From Noviherbaspirillum soli (GTDB lineage Bacteria > Pseudomonadota > Gammaproteobacteria > Burkholderiales > Burkholderiaceae_D), in NCBI RefSeq assembly GCF_015352955.1, contig NZ_JACYOX010000027.1, positions 1 to 64,000 of the forward strand: a DNA stretch of 64,000 nucleotides, read 5' to 3'. The translations under genes were made by a program, and so were the position numbers. Positions within the stretch are counted from its first letter, which is position 1, and each line of letters opens with the position of its first letter. Under the pieces are notes generated by a model. The model saw only the letters and a list, made by a program, of their open reading frames with translations, searched no databases and was not told the origin of the DNA. Below, one piece after another: positions 28,721-38,727 of the stretch.

Positions 28721-30073
28721 TCAGGCGGGCGTCTGCAGCAGCGCTTCCACCGCCATCCCCAGGGCCAGCACATGCCGGTCGCGTCCCCCCGTAGCCGCCA
28801 GCATCAATCCCACCGGCGCCGTCCCAGTCTCCTGGCAGGGCAGCGACAGCGCGCAGCCGTCCAGGAAATTGATGAAGGTCGGATTGCGCAGGATGAGCGC
28901 ATTAGTCCGGTAATAGGCCTCATCCTCGGTCAATTCGGCAATTGTAGGTGCGATGATCGGCACGGTTGGCATCAGCAGCGCGTCGTAGCGGGCGATACGC
29001 TCTTCCAGTGCGGCGATCCAGCGCACGCGCGCGTCCAGCAATTCGAGCAAATCGGCCGCCGTCATGGTCTGGCCACGTCGGATGCGCGACAGCACCCGAG
29101 GATCGTAGCGGTCGCCGGCGTGTTCGATCAACGCGCGATGCCAGGTCCAGGCTTCTGCCGAACTCAGGCCGCCGGTGGCGTTGATCGATGCCAGTTCATC
29201 GAACTCCGGCACGACGATCTCTTCCAGCAAGGCGCCGGCCGCCGACAGGCGCGACAGCGCTGCCCGGAAGGAGGCGGCAACATGGCTGTCCATGCCGTCC
29301 TGCACGATGTTGGTGGGCACGGCCAGGCGCATGCCGGCCAGCCGCGCCGGTTTTGGCAAGGGCTGGGCGTCGCCGGCCAGGATCGCGTCGAGCTGCGCGC
29401 AGCAGGCGACGCTGGCGGCGATCGGGCCGATAGAGTCGAGCCGGGTGGCCAGCGGCAATGCACCGGCCAGCGGCACCCGGCGTGCGGTCGGCTTGAAGCC
29501 GGTCAGGCCGCACAGCGCGGCCGGAATGCGGACCGAGCCGCCAGTGTCGGTGCCGATGGCGGCCACGGCCATCTGGTCCGTCACCGACACCGCCGCGCCG
29601 GACGAGGAGCCGCCCGGAATGCGGCCGGCGGCACGGTCCCAGGGATTGCGCGGCGTGCCGTAATGCGGATTCAGGCCCAGGCCGGAATAGGCGAATTCCG
29701 TCATGTTGGTGCGGCCGACGATCACTGCGCCAGCCGCCAGCAGGCGCTGCACGATGACAGCGTTTTGCGTGGCAGCCGGCGCGCCCTGCAGCGCCACCGA
29801 GCCGGCCAGCGTGGCCTCGCCCGCGACGTCGAACAGGTCCTTGACGGAAATCGGCAGGCCGTCGATCGGAGAGCGGGCCAGCCCGGCGCCGCGCAGCAGG
29901 TCCGAAGCCTGGGCCGCTGCGCGCGCCTGCGCCGAATACACCTTGGTATAGACCCGTACGCCTTCGCCGGCCGGATCGGCGATGTGCGCCAGCGCGGCAT
30001 CGGTCAGTTGCAGCGAGGTGGCGCGTCCTTCATCGAGCGCGGTGCGCAGTTCAGCCAGGGTGGGAATCATCAT
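28721..30073 (-). CDS. Amidase (amidase signature family)
   Basis: A 450-residue amide hydrolase with the Ser-cisSer-Lys triad visible: lysine in PISVKDLFDV, and the serines in IPGGSSSGAAVSV and GTDTGGSVRIPAALCGLTGFKPT. It resembles AtzE/GatA-type enzymes, but GatB/GatC partners are absent and the C-terminus lacks the GatA pattern, so a free-standing amidase is more likely. Substrate unknown. It follows the TauE-type permease by 42 bases on the same strand, and that gene overlaps the TonB receptor, so the three may form one unit. Confidence 0.93.
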   Translation of the reverse strand: MMIPTLAELRTALDEGRATSLQLTDAALAHIADPAGEGVRVYTKVYSAQARAAAQASDLLRGAGLARSPIDGLPISVKDLFDVAGEATLAGSVALQGAPAATQNAVIVQRLLAAGAVIVGRTNMTEFAYSGLGLNPHYGTPRNPWDRAAGRIPGGSSSGAAVSVTDQMAVAAIGTDTGGSVRIPAALCGLTGFKPTARRVPLAGALPLATRLDSIGPIAASVACCAQLDAILAGDAQPLPKPARLAGMRLAVPTNIVQDGMDSHVAASFRAALSRLSAAGALLEEIVVPEFDELASINATGGLSSAEAWTWHRALIEHAGDRYDPRVLSRIRRGQTMTAADLLELLDARVRWIAALEERIARYDALLMPTVPIIAPTIAELTEDEAYYRTNALILRNPTFINFLDGCALSLPCQETGTAPVGLMLAATGGRDRHVLALGMAVEALLQTPA

Positions 30074-30115
30074 CGTTCCATGTCAGTGGTTGGAATCGGG
30101 CGCGGCCTGCCGGGG

Positions 30116-30910
30116 TTACCAGTAGGTCAGCAGCATCTTGGTTGCCAGCACATAGAGCAGCAGGGCGAAAATTCGTTTCAGGGCCAGCACCGGCAGCCGG
30201 TGCGTCATGCGGGCGCCGAAAGGGGCGGTCAGCACGCTGCCGCTGACCAGCCCGGCCAGCGCCGGCAGGAAGATGAAGCCCATCGACCACGGCGGCAGCT
30301 GGGCGATGCCCCAGCCCGACGCCAGGTAGCCCAGGGTGCCCACCATGGCCACCGGGATGCCCAGCAGCGCGGCAGTGCCGATCGCGGTGCGCAGCGGCAC
30401 GCCGCACCAGAGCATGAAGGGCACATTCAGGAAGGCGCCGCCGGCCGATACCAGGCCGCAGATGGTGCCGATGGCCAGACCGGCAATGAACAGCGGCAGC
30501 GGTCCCGGCAGCGGCCGGTGCGCGGCCGGCTTGCGGTTGAGCAGCATCTGGGTTGCGCCGGCATAGACGATCACGGCGAAGGCCATCGCCAGGTGGCGCT
30601 GGGAAATCCAGCCGGCGGCCAGGGTCGCCAGCAGACTGCCGGTAACCATGCCGGGCGCCATGCGCTTGAAGATGGAGGTGTCGATGCCGCCAAGACGCCA
30701 GTGCTCGCGCACGCTGGAGGCGGAGGTGAAGACGATGGACGCCATCGCCGTGCCCAGCGCCAGGTGCACGATATGGTCGGGCGCATAGCCCTGCAGCGTG
30801 AAGATGGCCGCCAGCACCGGCACCAGCGTCATGCCGCCGCCGATGCCCAGGAGGCCGGCCAGCACACCGACCAGCGCGCCGGCGCCCAGGTAAACCGCGA
30901 ACCAGGCCAT
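30116..30910 (-). CDS. TauE/SafE-family membrane permease
   Basis: A 264-residue protein with eight predicted helices, of the TauE/SafE family linked to export of sulfite or uptake/export of sulfonates and organosulfur acids. The two repeated halves are visible: GALVGVLAGLLGIGGGMTLVPVL near the start and GTICGLVSAGGAFLNVPFML in the second half. Its ATG overlaps the stop of the TonB receptor (ATGA), so the two are translationally coupled. Confidence 0.92.
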   Translation of the reverse strand: MAWFAVYLGAGALVGVLAGLLGIGGGMTLVPVLAAIFTLQGYAPDHIVHLALGTAMASIVFTSASSVREHWRLGGIDTSIFKRMAPGMVTGSLLATLAAGWISQRHLAMAFAVIVYAGATQMLLNRKPAAHRPLPGPLPLFIAGLAIGTICGLVSAGGAFLNVPFMLWCGVPLRTAIGTAALLGIPVAMVGTLGYLASGWGIAQLPPWSMGFIFLPALAGLVSGSVLTAPFGARMTHRLPVLALKRIFALLLYVLATKMLLTYW

Positions 30911-33045
30911 CAGAACTGGCTGCGCACGCCGACGAACAGGCGGCGGCCTGGCGCGGGTTCGTAGAAGCGGCCGTTGCCGTCATTGACGATGACCGAGCCG
31001 GCATACTGGCGGTCGAACAGGTTGTCGACGCGGCCGAACAGGTAGAAACGGGCGGCGGCGGTGCGGAACTCCTTGCCCAGGCGCAGGTTGAAGGCGGCAT
31101 AGCCGGGCGCGGCTTCCGAGTTGATGTCGTTGACCCAGGTCTTGCTCTCGGCGCGCATTTCAACCGCCAGGGTGGTGGCTTCGGCGATGCGGGTTTCGGC
31201 CTGCGCATACAGCGCATGGCGCGGCACGCCGGGCAGGCGGTTGCCGGAAGCGACGTTCTGCCTGGCGCCGGCGGCGGTGGTGCTGGTGAAGTCGCTGTCG
31301 AAGCGGGCATCGAGCAGGGTATAGGCCAGGCGGGTGGTGACTTGTTCCCAATCGGCCTTCCAGCCGACTTCGATGCCGCGCCGTTCGACCCGGTCGGCAT
31401 TCTGGAACACGGTGCGGCCGCCCGAAACGGATTCGGGCACGATTTCATCCCGGCTGCGGGTGGCGAACAGCGCCAGGTCCAGCGTGTGACGGCCGCTGCG
31501 TGACTTCATGCCGATCTCGGCCTGGTTGCTCTTGGAAGGCTTCAGCTGGAAGTTGGGGCCGGTGGCGGTGCCGGCGCGGTAGGCGCTTTCCGCCAGGGTT
31601 GGCGTCTCGAAGCCGGTGCCGAGGTTGCCGTAAAAGTTGACATTGTCATTGGCATGCCACACCAGGCCCAGCACCGGGCTGGTGTTGCGGTAGGTGACGT
31701 CGCCGCTGTCATTGCGGCCGTCGCCGGTGTACTTGTCGTTGACCGAGAATTTCACTTCGCTGACCCGCACGCCGGCCTGCGCCTGCCATTGCGGCGAAAA
31801 CGCCCATTCGATCTGGCCGAAGTAATCCAGGTTGCGGGCGGTGTCGTCCTCGTTGCGGCGCAGTGCGCCCGGCGTGCCGGCATTGTTGACGAAGCCCTTG
31901 CGGGTTTCCTTCAACCGGTCGGCTTCCACGCCCAGCGTCCATTGCAGGGGCATGTCGTTCAGGCGGGTCTTGTGCACCCAGTTCAGGCCGACGCCGCCAA
32001 AGCTGCGGTCGAGGTCGACCACGCCGCCGGCCGAGGTGGTGAACCCGGTCTGCGCATTGCTTTGATTGCCGGCCATCGACAGGGTCTGGAACACATCGCG
32101 CCGGCCCACGTAGACGCGGGCATTGATGCGGTCGCTCGGCGACAGATCGTGCTCGACCACGATGCCGGCCTGCTGCTGTTCGATCGTCTTGCGGGTATTG
32201 AACTGGATCGCGGCCGGAATCACCTGGCGCGGATTGCTGCTGAAGGCGGACCGGGTCAGCCCCAGCGGGTCTTGCGACAGCGGCTGGTCGAAGCTGTTGA
32301 ACACGCCCGTGATGCGGGTGGACGAAGTCGGCCGCGCCACCACCTTGGCATTGACCTGGGTCCGCTCTGCGGCGCTGTGGTCGCGGTAGCCGTCGGTGGT
32401 GAAGCGCGACACGTCGAGCAGTGCGCCCAGCGTCTCGCTGCCGCCGCCGACCGACAGGTCGAGATGGCGCTGGTTGTCCGAGCCGATGCCGGCGGCGACG
32501 CCGAACTTCGGCGTGGACGACACCGGCGGATCCTGGGTGAACACCTGCAGCACGCCGCCGGCCGCATTGCCGTACAGCTGGGCCAGCGGCCCGCGCAGCA
32601 GTTCGATGCGCTTGGCCGATGTGAGGCTGATGGAGGAAGCCTGGCCCTGCCCATCCGGCATGGTGGCCGGGATGCCGTCGATCAGGATGCGCACGCCGCG
32701 CACGCCGAAGGTGGAACGGGTGCCGAAGCCGCGCACCGACAATTGCAGGTCCTGCGCATAGTTTTCCCGGTTGCGCACCTGCGTGCCCGGCACGGCGGAC
32801 ATCAATTCGGACAGGTTGACCAGCGGCGAGGCGAGCCGCATCGGATCGACCTCAACTGCGTCGATCGCGCCGGGCACATCGAAGCGCCGCTGCTCGCTGC
32901 GGCTGCCGCTGACCACGATCTCGCCCAGGGTGGGATCGGAAGATGTCGCCGTGCTGGTCTGCGCCTGTGCCTGCACGCTGGCGGCTGCTGCGCACAACAA
33001 CAGGATGGCCAGGGAAATGGTGGTGGGACGCGGACTGATAGGCAT
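30910..33045 (-). CDS. TonB-dependent outer-membrane receptor
   Basis: A 711-residue outer-membrane transporter. A Sec signal (about residues 1-28, ending VQAQA) is followed by a TonB-box-like GEIVVSGSR, the plug domain (NLSELMSAVPGTQVRNRENYAQDLQLSVRGFG, then IDGIPATMPDGQGQ) and a 22-strand barrel ending in the aromatic C-terminus GVRSQF. An ATG at 33045 is preferred to an upstream TTG because it opens the signal peptide. Its plug resembles iron-siderophore receptors of the FecA/PupA style, but coupling to a TauE permease suggests a different substrate. No Fur box was recognised. Confidence 0.95.
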   Translation of the reverse strand: MPISPRPTTISLAILLLCAAAASVQAQAQTSTATSSDPTLGEIVVSGSRSEQRRFDVPGAIDAVEVDPMRLASPLVNLSELMSAVPGTQVRNRENYAQDLQLSVRGFGTRSTFGVRGVRILIDGIPATMPDGQGQASSISLTSAKRIELLRGPLAQLYGNAAGGVLQVFTQDPPVSSTPKFGVAAGIGSDNQRHLDLSVGGGSETLGALLDVSRFTTDGYRDHSAAERTQVNAKVVARPTSSTRITGVFNSFDQPLSQDPLGLTRSAFSSNPRQVIPAAIQFNTRKTIEQQQAGIVVEHDLSPSDRINARVYVGRRDVFQTLSMAGNQSNAQTGFTTSAGGVVDLDRSFGGVGLNWVHKTRLNDMPLQWTLGVEADRLKETRKGFVNNAGTPGALRRNEDDTARNLDYFGQIEWAFSPQWQAQAGVRVSEVKFSVNDKYTGDGRNDSGDVTYRNTSPVLGLVWHANDNVNFYGNLGTGFETPTLAESAYRAGTATGPNFQLKPSKSNQAEIGMKSRSGRHTLDLALFATRSRDEIVPESVSGGRTVFQNADRVERRGIEVGWKADWEQVTTRLAYTLLDARFDSDFTSTTAAGARQNVASGNRLPGVPRHALYAQAETRIAEATTLAVEMRAESKTWVNDINSEAAPGYAAFNLRLGKEFRTAAARFYLFGRVDNLFDRQYAGSVIVNDGNGRFYEPAPGRRLFVGVRSQF

Positions 33046-33189
33046 GGTCTGAAATTGGCAGGTGGGCAATTTTTTCGGTCAGACATTCTAACTGCGCAGG
33101 GCGGGCGCGCAAACTTTTGGTGCATGAACTAACAACACTGGATGCGTGCGTGCAAATCCGGAGGCCGGATTCTATGGCAGCATCATCGG

Positions 33190-33777
33190 ATGCCCGAACA
33201 TGCAAGTACTGCTTTATCAGCCGAAGCACCGTGGCTGCCACGGAATTTTTTCGATCGCGACACCGAACTGGTGGCCCGCGACCTGCTGGGCTGCCTGCTG
33301 GTGCACCGGGTCGACGGCGTCGAACGCGTCGGCAGGATCGTCGAAACCGAAGCCTACCTGGGCGTGGGCGACCTGGCCGCGCATTCCGCCAGGGGTGTCA
33401 CGCCGCGCACCCGGGTGATGTTCGGCCCGCCGGGCCATGCCTATGTCTACCTGATCTACGGCATGCATCACTGCCTCAACATTGTCACCGAGGCTGAAGG
33501 GCAGGGCACCGCCGTGCTGCTGCGGGCGCTGGAGCCGGTGCGCAATCTGCATGGCAAGACCAGCGGGCCGGGCCTGCTGTGCAAGGCCATGGACATAGAC
33601 CGGCGCCTGAACAGCCACGACTTCTGCAGCCCGACGCTGCATGTGCTGCCGCGCCCGGCCGGCGGGCCGGTCGCGGTAGTGAAGCGGCCCAGGATAGGCG
33701 TCGACTATGCGGGCGAATGGGCGGCACGACCGCTGCGGTTTTACCTGGAAGGAAACAGCTACGTGTCGCGCAAATAG
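33190..33777 (+). CDS. mpg: DNA-3-methyladenine glycosylase (AAG/MPG type)
   Basis: Base-excision repair enzyme that removes 3-methyladenine and other alkylated purines. The 195-residue product has the AAG family blocks ARDLLGCLL, GRIVETEAYLGVGDLAAHSARG, FGPPGHAYVYLIYGMHHCLN with the catalytic glutamate in VETEAY, and SGPGLLCKAM. Start 33190 gives the usual length; an upstream in-frame ATG at 33142 would add 16 poorly conserved residues. It diverges from the TonB receptor. Confidence 0.93.
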   Translation: MPEHASTALSAEAPWLPRNFFDRDTELVARDLLGCLLVHRVDGVERVGRIVETEAYLGVGDLAAHSARGVTPRTRVMFGPPGHAYVYLIYGMHHCLNIVTEAEGQGTAVLLRALEPVRNLHGKTSGPGLLCKAMDIDRRLNSHDFCSPTLHVLPRPAGGPVAVVKRPRIGVDYAGEWAARPLRFYLEGNSYVSRK

Positions 33778-33923
33778 GATTGCGCTTGCGCTGTAACTGT
33801 CATTTACCAACAATACCGACCAATTTATTACCTATGGTCAATAAAAGTTGATCCAAATCAATTTTTTCCGGTTTTCCACATGCATCATGATTGCTTGCTA
33901 GAAACAAATTAGGAGCACGCATC

Positions 33924-35492
33924 ATGCGGATGAACTTGCCGGTCACCCAGCGCGAATATGAACTACAGGATGGCCAGGCGATCGTCTCCAAGACCGATAC
34001 CCACGGCAACATCACCTACGTCAATGCCTGCTTCATCGAAGTCAGCGGCTTTGCTGAAGAGGAATTGCTGGGTGCGCCGCAAAACCTGATACGCCACCCG
34101 GACATGCCGGTCGAAGCGTTTGCCGACATGTGGGCTACCCTCAAGGACGACCGTCCCTGGACCGGCCTGGTAAAAAACCGCCGAAAGAATGGCGACCACT
34201 ACTGGGTGATGGCCAATGTCACGCCAGTGCGCGAGAACGGTGTGACCGTCGGCTACATGTCGGTGCGCGGACGCCCCGACCGGGCTGCGGTCCAGGCAGC
34301 CGAGGCAGCCTACCGCGAGTTGCGCGACAACCCGGACTGCGGACTGATGGTCCGCAATGGCCGCATTGCCCGCAGCGGCTGGCGCGGCCGGCTTGCGGCT
34401 CTCACACGTCTGCGTCTTTCGAGCCGCATCGGCCTGGCCATGGCTGCGCTCAACCTGCTGCTGGCCGGGCTGGCAATATCCGGCTGGATGGAAGGCGATG
34501 CAGGCTGGCGCACCGGCGCTGAAATCGCCGGCATGGCGATCTGCCTGGGCTTGTGGGCCAGCCTGCATGCCCGCGTCATTGCGCCGCTGCGCGACGCGGT
34601 GCAGGCAGCGCGCGCCATCGCCGGCGGCGACCTGGCGACCAGCTTCAACAGCAGCAATGACGACGAGATGGGCCAGCTGATGCAGGGCCTGCAGCAAATG
34701 AATGTGAATCTGCGTTCCATCATCGGCGACGTGCGGGCCGGCATGGACACGATGCTGGTAGGCGCCCGGGAAATCGCCGCCGGCAATATGGACCTGTCCG
34801 GCCGCACCGAGGCGCAGGCCTCCAGCCTGGAAGAAACCGCGTCCAGCATGGAGCAGTTCGCTTCCACGGTGAAGCAGAATGCCGGCCATGCGGTCAATGC
34901 CAGCGAACTCGCAAGCATGGCCTGCAGCATTGCCGAGCGCGGCGGCGCGGCGGTCGGCGAGGCGGGCGCCACCATGCAGGAGATCAGCCAGGCGGCGCAT
35001 CGCATCGTCGACATCATTTCGGTGATCGACGGCATTGCCTTCCAGACCAACATCCTGGCCCTTAACGCAGCGGTGGAAGCGGCCCGCGCCGGCGAACAGG
35101 GCCGCGGCTTTGCCGTGGTGGCGTCCGAGGTGCGCGCACTCGCACAGCGCTCGGCCGCCGCCGCCCAGGAAATCAAGGTGCTGATCGGCGACTCGGTCAG
35201 CAAGGTGGACACCGGCACGACCAAGGTCACCCAGGCCCGGCGCACCATGGAGGAAATGACCATGGCCATTACCCAGGTCAGCACGCTGATGGCCGAGATC
35301 ACGGTGGCCAGCAAGGAGCAGAGCCAGGGCATCGACCAGGTCAACCAGGCGGTCAACGACATGGACCAGGTCACCCAGCAGAATGCCGCGCTGGTGGAGG
35401 AAGCCGCCGCGGCGGCCGCCAGCCTGCAGGATCAGGCGCGGCGGGTGACGCAGGCGCTGTCGGTATTCAAGGACAGCGGCCGGGCAAGGTAG
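33924..35492 (+). CDS. PAS-domain methyl-accepting chemotaxis protein (Aer-like)
   Basis: A 522-residue chemoreceptor with a cytoplasmic N-terminal PAS domain (about residues 15-130, including ETNIRHPDMP-like [19 protein letters not shown]), a short hydrophobic segment of two helices (about 175-220), HAMP (about 220-275) and the MCP signalling domain ([30 protein letters not shown]). This is the Aer layout, in which PAS binds FAD and senses redox or oxygen. AGGAG precedes ATG 33924; a second ATG follows two codons later. Confidence 0.93.
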   Translation: MRMNLPVTQREYELQDGQAIVSKTDTHGNITYVNACFIEVSGFAEEELLGAPQNLIRHPDMPVEAFADMWATLKDDRPWTGLVKNRRKNGDHYWVMANVTPVRENGVTVGYMSVRGRPDRAAVQAAEAAYRELRDNPDCGLMVRNGRIARSGWRGRLAALTRLRLSSRIGLAMAALNLLLAGLAISGWMEGDAGWRTGAEIAGMAICLGLWASLHARVIAPLRDAVQAARAIAGGDLATSFNSSNDDEMGQLMQGLQQMNVNLRSIIGDVRAGMDTMLVGAREIAAGNMDLSGRTEAQASSLEETASSMEQFASTVKQNAGHAVNASELASMACSIAERGGAAVGEAGATMQEISQAAHRIVDIISVIDGIAFQTNILALNAAVEAARAGEQGRGFAVVASEVRALAQRSAAAAQEIKVLIGDSVSKVDTGTTKVTQARRTMEEMTMAITQVSTLMAEITVASKEQSQGIDQVNQAVNDMDQVTQQNAALVEEAAAAAASLQDQARRVTQALSVFKDSGRAR

Positions 35493-35513
35493 AACGGTGA
35501 GGGCTTTCGGCTC

Positions 35514-36524
35514 TTATCGGGTACGGAACGACCATGAACGATTCACGGCGACGTTGTCGACCGTGCCGGTGAAGCGCACGTCGTAGTCGGTCTGCGGCTG
35601 CAGCACGTCGATCGGGATGATGGCGGCTACCGACGGTTCGGCGATTTCCTTGTCGTTGTCGTAGGTCAGCAGCAGGGTGGACAACGGTGCACGGCCACGC
35701 GGACTGATGGTGAAGCTGCTGACCTTGAGTGTGGAAGTGATATCGGCATGGACGCTGACCGGATAGCCGACCTCGTTGCGGTCCGGCACCGGGTCAGGCT
35801 GCTCCTGGTTCGAATAGAACACGGTGGGCAGGTTTTGCTGGCCGTTGAACGGGTAGGTGACCAGGCCGCCATTGCCCAGCCCGCCCTGATTCAGGGTGCG
35901 AGTCGCGAAATTGGTCGTGAAGTAGGTATAGCCGCTGTTGCCGGTGGCAATGCCCGCGCCGGCTTCAAGGAATTTGGGCTCCATGATCACAAAGCGATGA
36001 TAGATGGCGGTGATCAGTTCTTCGGCGGCGTTGACGCCGCTCTTGTCTCCGGTGGCGGAAATGACTTCGCCGAAGGCGTAATTGCTTACGGGTAGGGAAT
36101 AGCCCGCCGACTGCAGGCGCTCGAATACGGTGGCCCCGGTGAAGCCGCGCCGCGTGGACACTTCATCGTGTGTAATGAAATCGTTGATGGCCTGGTAATT
36201 CGAATGCGCCAGCGCCGCCTTGTCCACCTGCGCATTGCGGGCAACAGGCGCCAGGCCCATCTGCTGCCGCCGGAAATTGAACCAGTTGAAGCCATCTGCA
36301 GCCATGTCGCCGGTCTGCCGCGGCGCCCCGGCTTCATTGAGGATGTTGACCGGCACGCCGCCGTCGCTGACTACGCCATCCGGCTGCAGGTTACCCGTTC
36401 GATCCGGGCTGCCGCTGTCGCTACCACCTCCACCTCCACCACCGCAACCGGCTGCCAGAGCCGCGATCAGCAGGGAGATCAGCCAGGCGCTGGCTTTTCG
36501 GTTGAATTGGCATGGAGTATTCAT
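35514..36524 (-). CDS. CAP/SCP-domain lipoprotein
   Basis: A 336-residue lipoprotein: signal ending ALAAGC (Cys27), then a run of seven glycines plus a Ser/Gly/Asp linker and a CAP domain from about residue 80 (FNWFNFRRQQMGLAPVARN, HSNYQAINDFITHDE, YAFGEVISATG). The C-terminal 100 residues form a beta-rich add-on (SFTISPRGRAPLSTLLLTYDND ... VRFTGTVDNVAVNRSWSF) like a fibronectin/bacterial Ig-like fold. AAGGA is seven bases before the ATG. A hexamer repeat lies 50 bases upstream. It shares only the general fold with the CAP lipoprotein at 1.3 kb. Confidence 0.87.
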   Translation of the reverse strand: MNTPCQFNRKASAWLISLLIAALAAGCGGGGGGGSDSGSPDRTGNLQPDGVVSDGGVPVNILNEAGAPRQTGDMAADGFNWFNFRRQQMGLAPVARNAQVDKAALAHSNYQAINDFITHDEVSTRRGFTGATVFERLQSAGYSLPVSNYAFGEVISATGDKSGVNAAEELITAIYHRFVIMEPKFLEAGAGIATGNSGYTYFTTNFATRTLNQGGLGNGGLVTYPFNGQQNLPTVFYSNQEQPDPVPDRNEVGYPVSVHADITSTLKVSSFTISPRGRAPLSTLLLTYDNDKEIAEPSVAAIIPIDVLQPQTDYDVRFTGTVDNVAVNRSWSFRTR

Positions 36525-36853
36525 GGCATTCCTTGAACAAAATGGGACAGGCTCGTTGTGCTTGTGATGACAATCAGTGTCAGTGTCAGTGTCAGTGATC
36601 AGTGATAAATGGCCGCGCAGCGTGGAAGAAGAGGCGCATCTCAACAACCTCGTTGGCATCCCCATGCCCGGCAATCGACAATGAGTAGCAATCCGCGACG
36701 CTGCTGCACACATTATCATGCACCGCGCTGTCAGCCGGCAGGCGCAGCGCCAGACCTTGACCTGACTGGATGGCCATTCCGGACGCGAACCCTGTTGCCC
36801 TCTACAATACCGGCTGGCCGCATTTCGCACGCCCGATCACATCACCCCAACCC
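36525..36853. other. Divergent intergenic region
   Basis: 329 bases between the CAP lipoprotein and the AbrB-type membrane protein. It holds the TCAGTG tandem repeat and, near 36803-36830, CTCTACAATACC, which could be a -10 region (TACAAT) for the membrane protein gene. Nothing else is recognised. Confidence 0.45.
36574..36604. repeat. TCAGTG hexamer tandem repeat
   Basis: Four perfect TCAGTG units in a row, then one base and a fifth unit, about 50 bases upstream of the CAP lipoprotein start. This is a short microsatellite in a possible promoter position. Confidence 0.9.
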
Positions 36854-37912
36854 ATGCCGTTCGCTTCATCGTCCGATCTTCGTTCCTTCCTGCTGACTTT
36901 GCTGCTGGGCCTGGCCGCGGCCGGCCTGTGCAATCTCCTCCATACGCCCTTGCCGTGGATGATAGGGCCGCTGTTCGCCAGCGCCGCCGCCCGCATGGCC
37001 GGCATTGCGCTGTTCTGTCCGGCACAGGTCAGGCAGGGCGGCCAGTGGGCAATCGGCACGGCGCTGGGCCTGTATTTCACGCCGCTGGTGCTGGGCGTGC
37101 TGGCCTCGTATGCGGTCTGGATCGTGGCTGGCCTGGCATTTGCCATGCTGCTGGGCCTGGCCGGCGCCTGGCTGCTGTCCCGGCTGTCGGACGTGGACCG
37201 CGTCACCGCCTTCTTCGCCATGGCGGTAGGCGGCGCGTCGGAAATGGCGGCGCAGGGCGAGCACCACGGCGCCGCAGTCGACCGCATCGCCGCCGCCCAC
37301 AGCCTGCGCATCATGATGGTGGTGGCCATCGTGCCGTTCGCCTTCAAGTTTCTCGATGTGCATGGCGCCGACCCCTTCGTCCCCGGCGCCCGTGAAGTGC
37401 GCTATGACGGCCTGGCGCTGCTGGTGCTGCTGACCGCCAGCGGGGCGCTGCTGCTGGGACGCCTGCGCTGGCCGAACAACTGGGTGATCGGTCCGCTCGC
37501 GGTATCCATACTGCTCACCGCCTTCAGCGCGAACCTGTCTGCGCTGCCGGAATGGATGACGCATTTCGGCCAGCTGTTCATCGGCATTTCCCTCGGCACC
37601 CGCTTTACGCCGGAATTCCTGCACACCGCGCCGCGCTATCTGGCCAGCGTGGCGCTGTGCGCATTGCTGGCCATCCTGGTGGCGGGCGGATTCGGCCTGC
37701 TGCTGGCCTGGATCAGCGGCATCAACCCGGCCACCGCCATCCTGGCCACGTCGCCGGGCGGCATCGCCGAGATGAGCCTGACCGCGCGCACCCTGCAGCT
37801 GGGCGTGCCCATCGTCACTGCCTTTCATGTAATCAGGATGTCGGTGATCGTACTCACCATCGGGCCGCTGTTTCGTTCGCTACGCTACTTCCAGGAGCGG
37901 GCGGACGCCTGA
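36854..37912 (+). CDS. AbrB-type membrane protein (duplicated AbrB domain)
   Basis: A 352-residue membrane protein of the family annotated as AbrB or ammonia-monooxygenase-like, with ten or so helices in two repeated halves. The repeated motif is visible as TPLPWMIGPLFASAAARMAG and again WPNNWVIGPLAVSILLTAFS, with AVGGASEMA and TSPGGIAEMSLTA as paired glycine-rich loops. In spite of the name it is not a DNA-binding regulator; transport or permease activity is likely but untested. The ATG at 36854 is chosen because the sequence upstream has no membrane or family character. Confidence 0.88.
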   Translation: MPFASSSDLRSFLLTLLLGLAAAGLCNLLHTPLPWMIGPLFASAAARMAGIALFCPAQVRQGGQWAIGTALGLYFTPLVLGVLASYAVWIVAGLAFAMLLGLAGAWLLSRLSDVDRVTAFFAMAVGGASEMAAQGEHHGAAVDRIAAAHSLRIMMVVAIVPFAFKFLDVHGADPFVPGAREVRYDGLALLVLLTASGALLLGRLRWPNNWVIGPLAVSILLTAFSANLSALPEWMTHFGQLFIGISLGTRFTPEFLHTAPRYLASVALCALLAILVAGGFGLLLAWISGINPATAILATSPGGIAEMSLTARTLQLGVPIVTAFHVIRMSVIVLTIGPLFRSLRYFQERADA

Positions 37913-38032
37913 TGCAAGGCGGAGGGGGAGCGAGGGAGCGGGGAGCCATACAGCAGCCGATGCGGCTGCCGCGCCGCCTGGCGGGTGAACGCCCTGCTGC
38001 AAGCATCAAACGTCGTGCTTGAAAGTCGGGGG

Positions 38033-38524
38033 TCAGGGCTGCAGTGTCTCGAACACGCCCTGTGCCCGGTTCTTGCGCACATTGTCCCAACTGAACACCT
38101 GGCCGCTCATCGCAATATAAACGCCGGCCGGCAGGGTTTGCACCAGGCCGAAGGCCATGCCGAAATTGAACAGGGCGTCCGAATTGGCGATGTCATAGGG
38201 AATCATTGCGCCGGTGATCACGATGGTCTTGTCCATCCCGGCCGGCCCCAGCAGGCGCGCGGTCTCCGGCATGGTATCCGTGCCATGAACGATCACCAGC
38301 CGCTGTTCCGGCGCGCCGCTGCAGGCCTGCAGGATGCGCTCGCGGTCGGCGTCCTGCATGTCCAGCGAGTCCAGCAGGGGCAGTTGCTCCAGCCTCACCG
38401 GCTGGCTGATGCGGCTGCGCGCGATGACCGTCGGCAGCACGCTGGCGCCGAAGCCCAGCTTGCCGGCGATTTCATCGTAATGTTTCTCAAACGTGCCGCC
38501 GGCGGCGATGATGCAGACACTCAT
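38033..38524 (-). CDS. Short asparaginase-domain protein
   Basis: A 163-residue protein equal to the N-terminal half of L-asparaginase. The motifs CIIAAGGTFEKHYDE, VHGTDTMPETA and VITGAMIPYDIANSDA (threonine, Thr-Asp and lysine regions) are intact, but the C-terminal domain is missing. Stand-alone proteins of this size are common in Burkholderiales and are probably not broken genes. Activity is unproven. It has no signal peptide, unlike the periplasmic enzyme at 8.2 kb. Confidence 0.85.
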   Translation of the reverse strand: MSVCIIAAGGTFEKHYDEIAGKLGFGASVLPTVIARSRISQPVRLEQLPLLDSLDMQDADRERILQACSGAPEQRLVIVHGTDTMPETARLLGPAGMDKTIVITGAMIPYDIANSDALFNFGMAFGLVQTLPAGVYIAMSGQVFSWDNVRKNRAQGVFETLQP

Positions 38525-38727
38525 GGCAGGGAAAAGAGAAGTGGAAGACCGCGGCTATCATAGCCTAGCCGCGGCCACGCGAAAATTTTGCCGGGCCGGG
38601 AATTTCCGGCATGAATCATGAATCAAAGCATGGCATCCCCTTTCGCCGCCCGGTGAAATTCACCTGTCAGGCGCGCGGCGAATACCGCTACACTGGCATC
38701 CTGCAAGCCCTCCTTTCCCTTTCGAAC

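Noticed and set aside
38033-38524. Truncated asparaginase pseudogene
   Set aside because: Stand-alone N-terminal asparaginase proteins of this size are common, and all motifs of the half-domain are intact without frameshifts.
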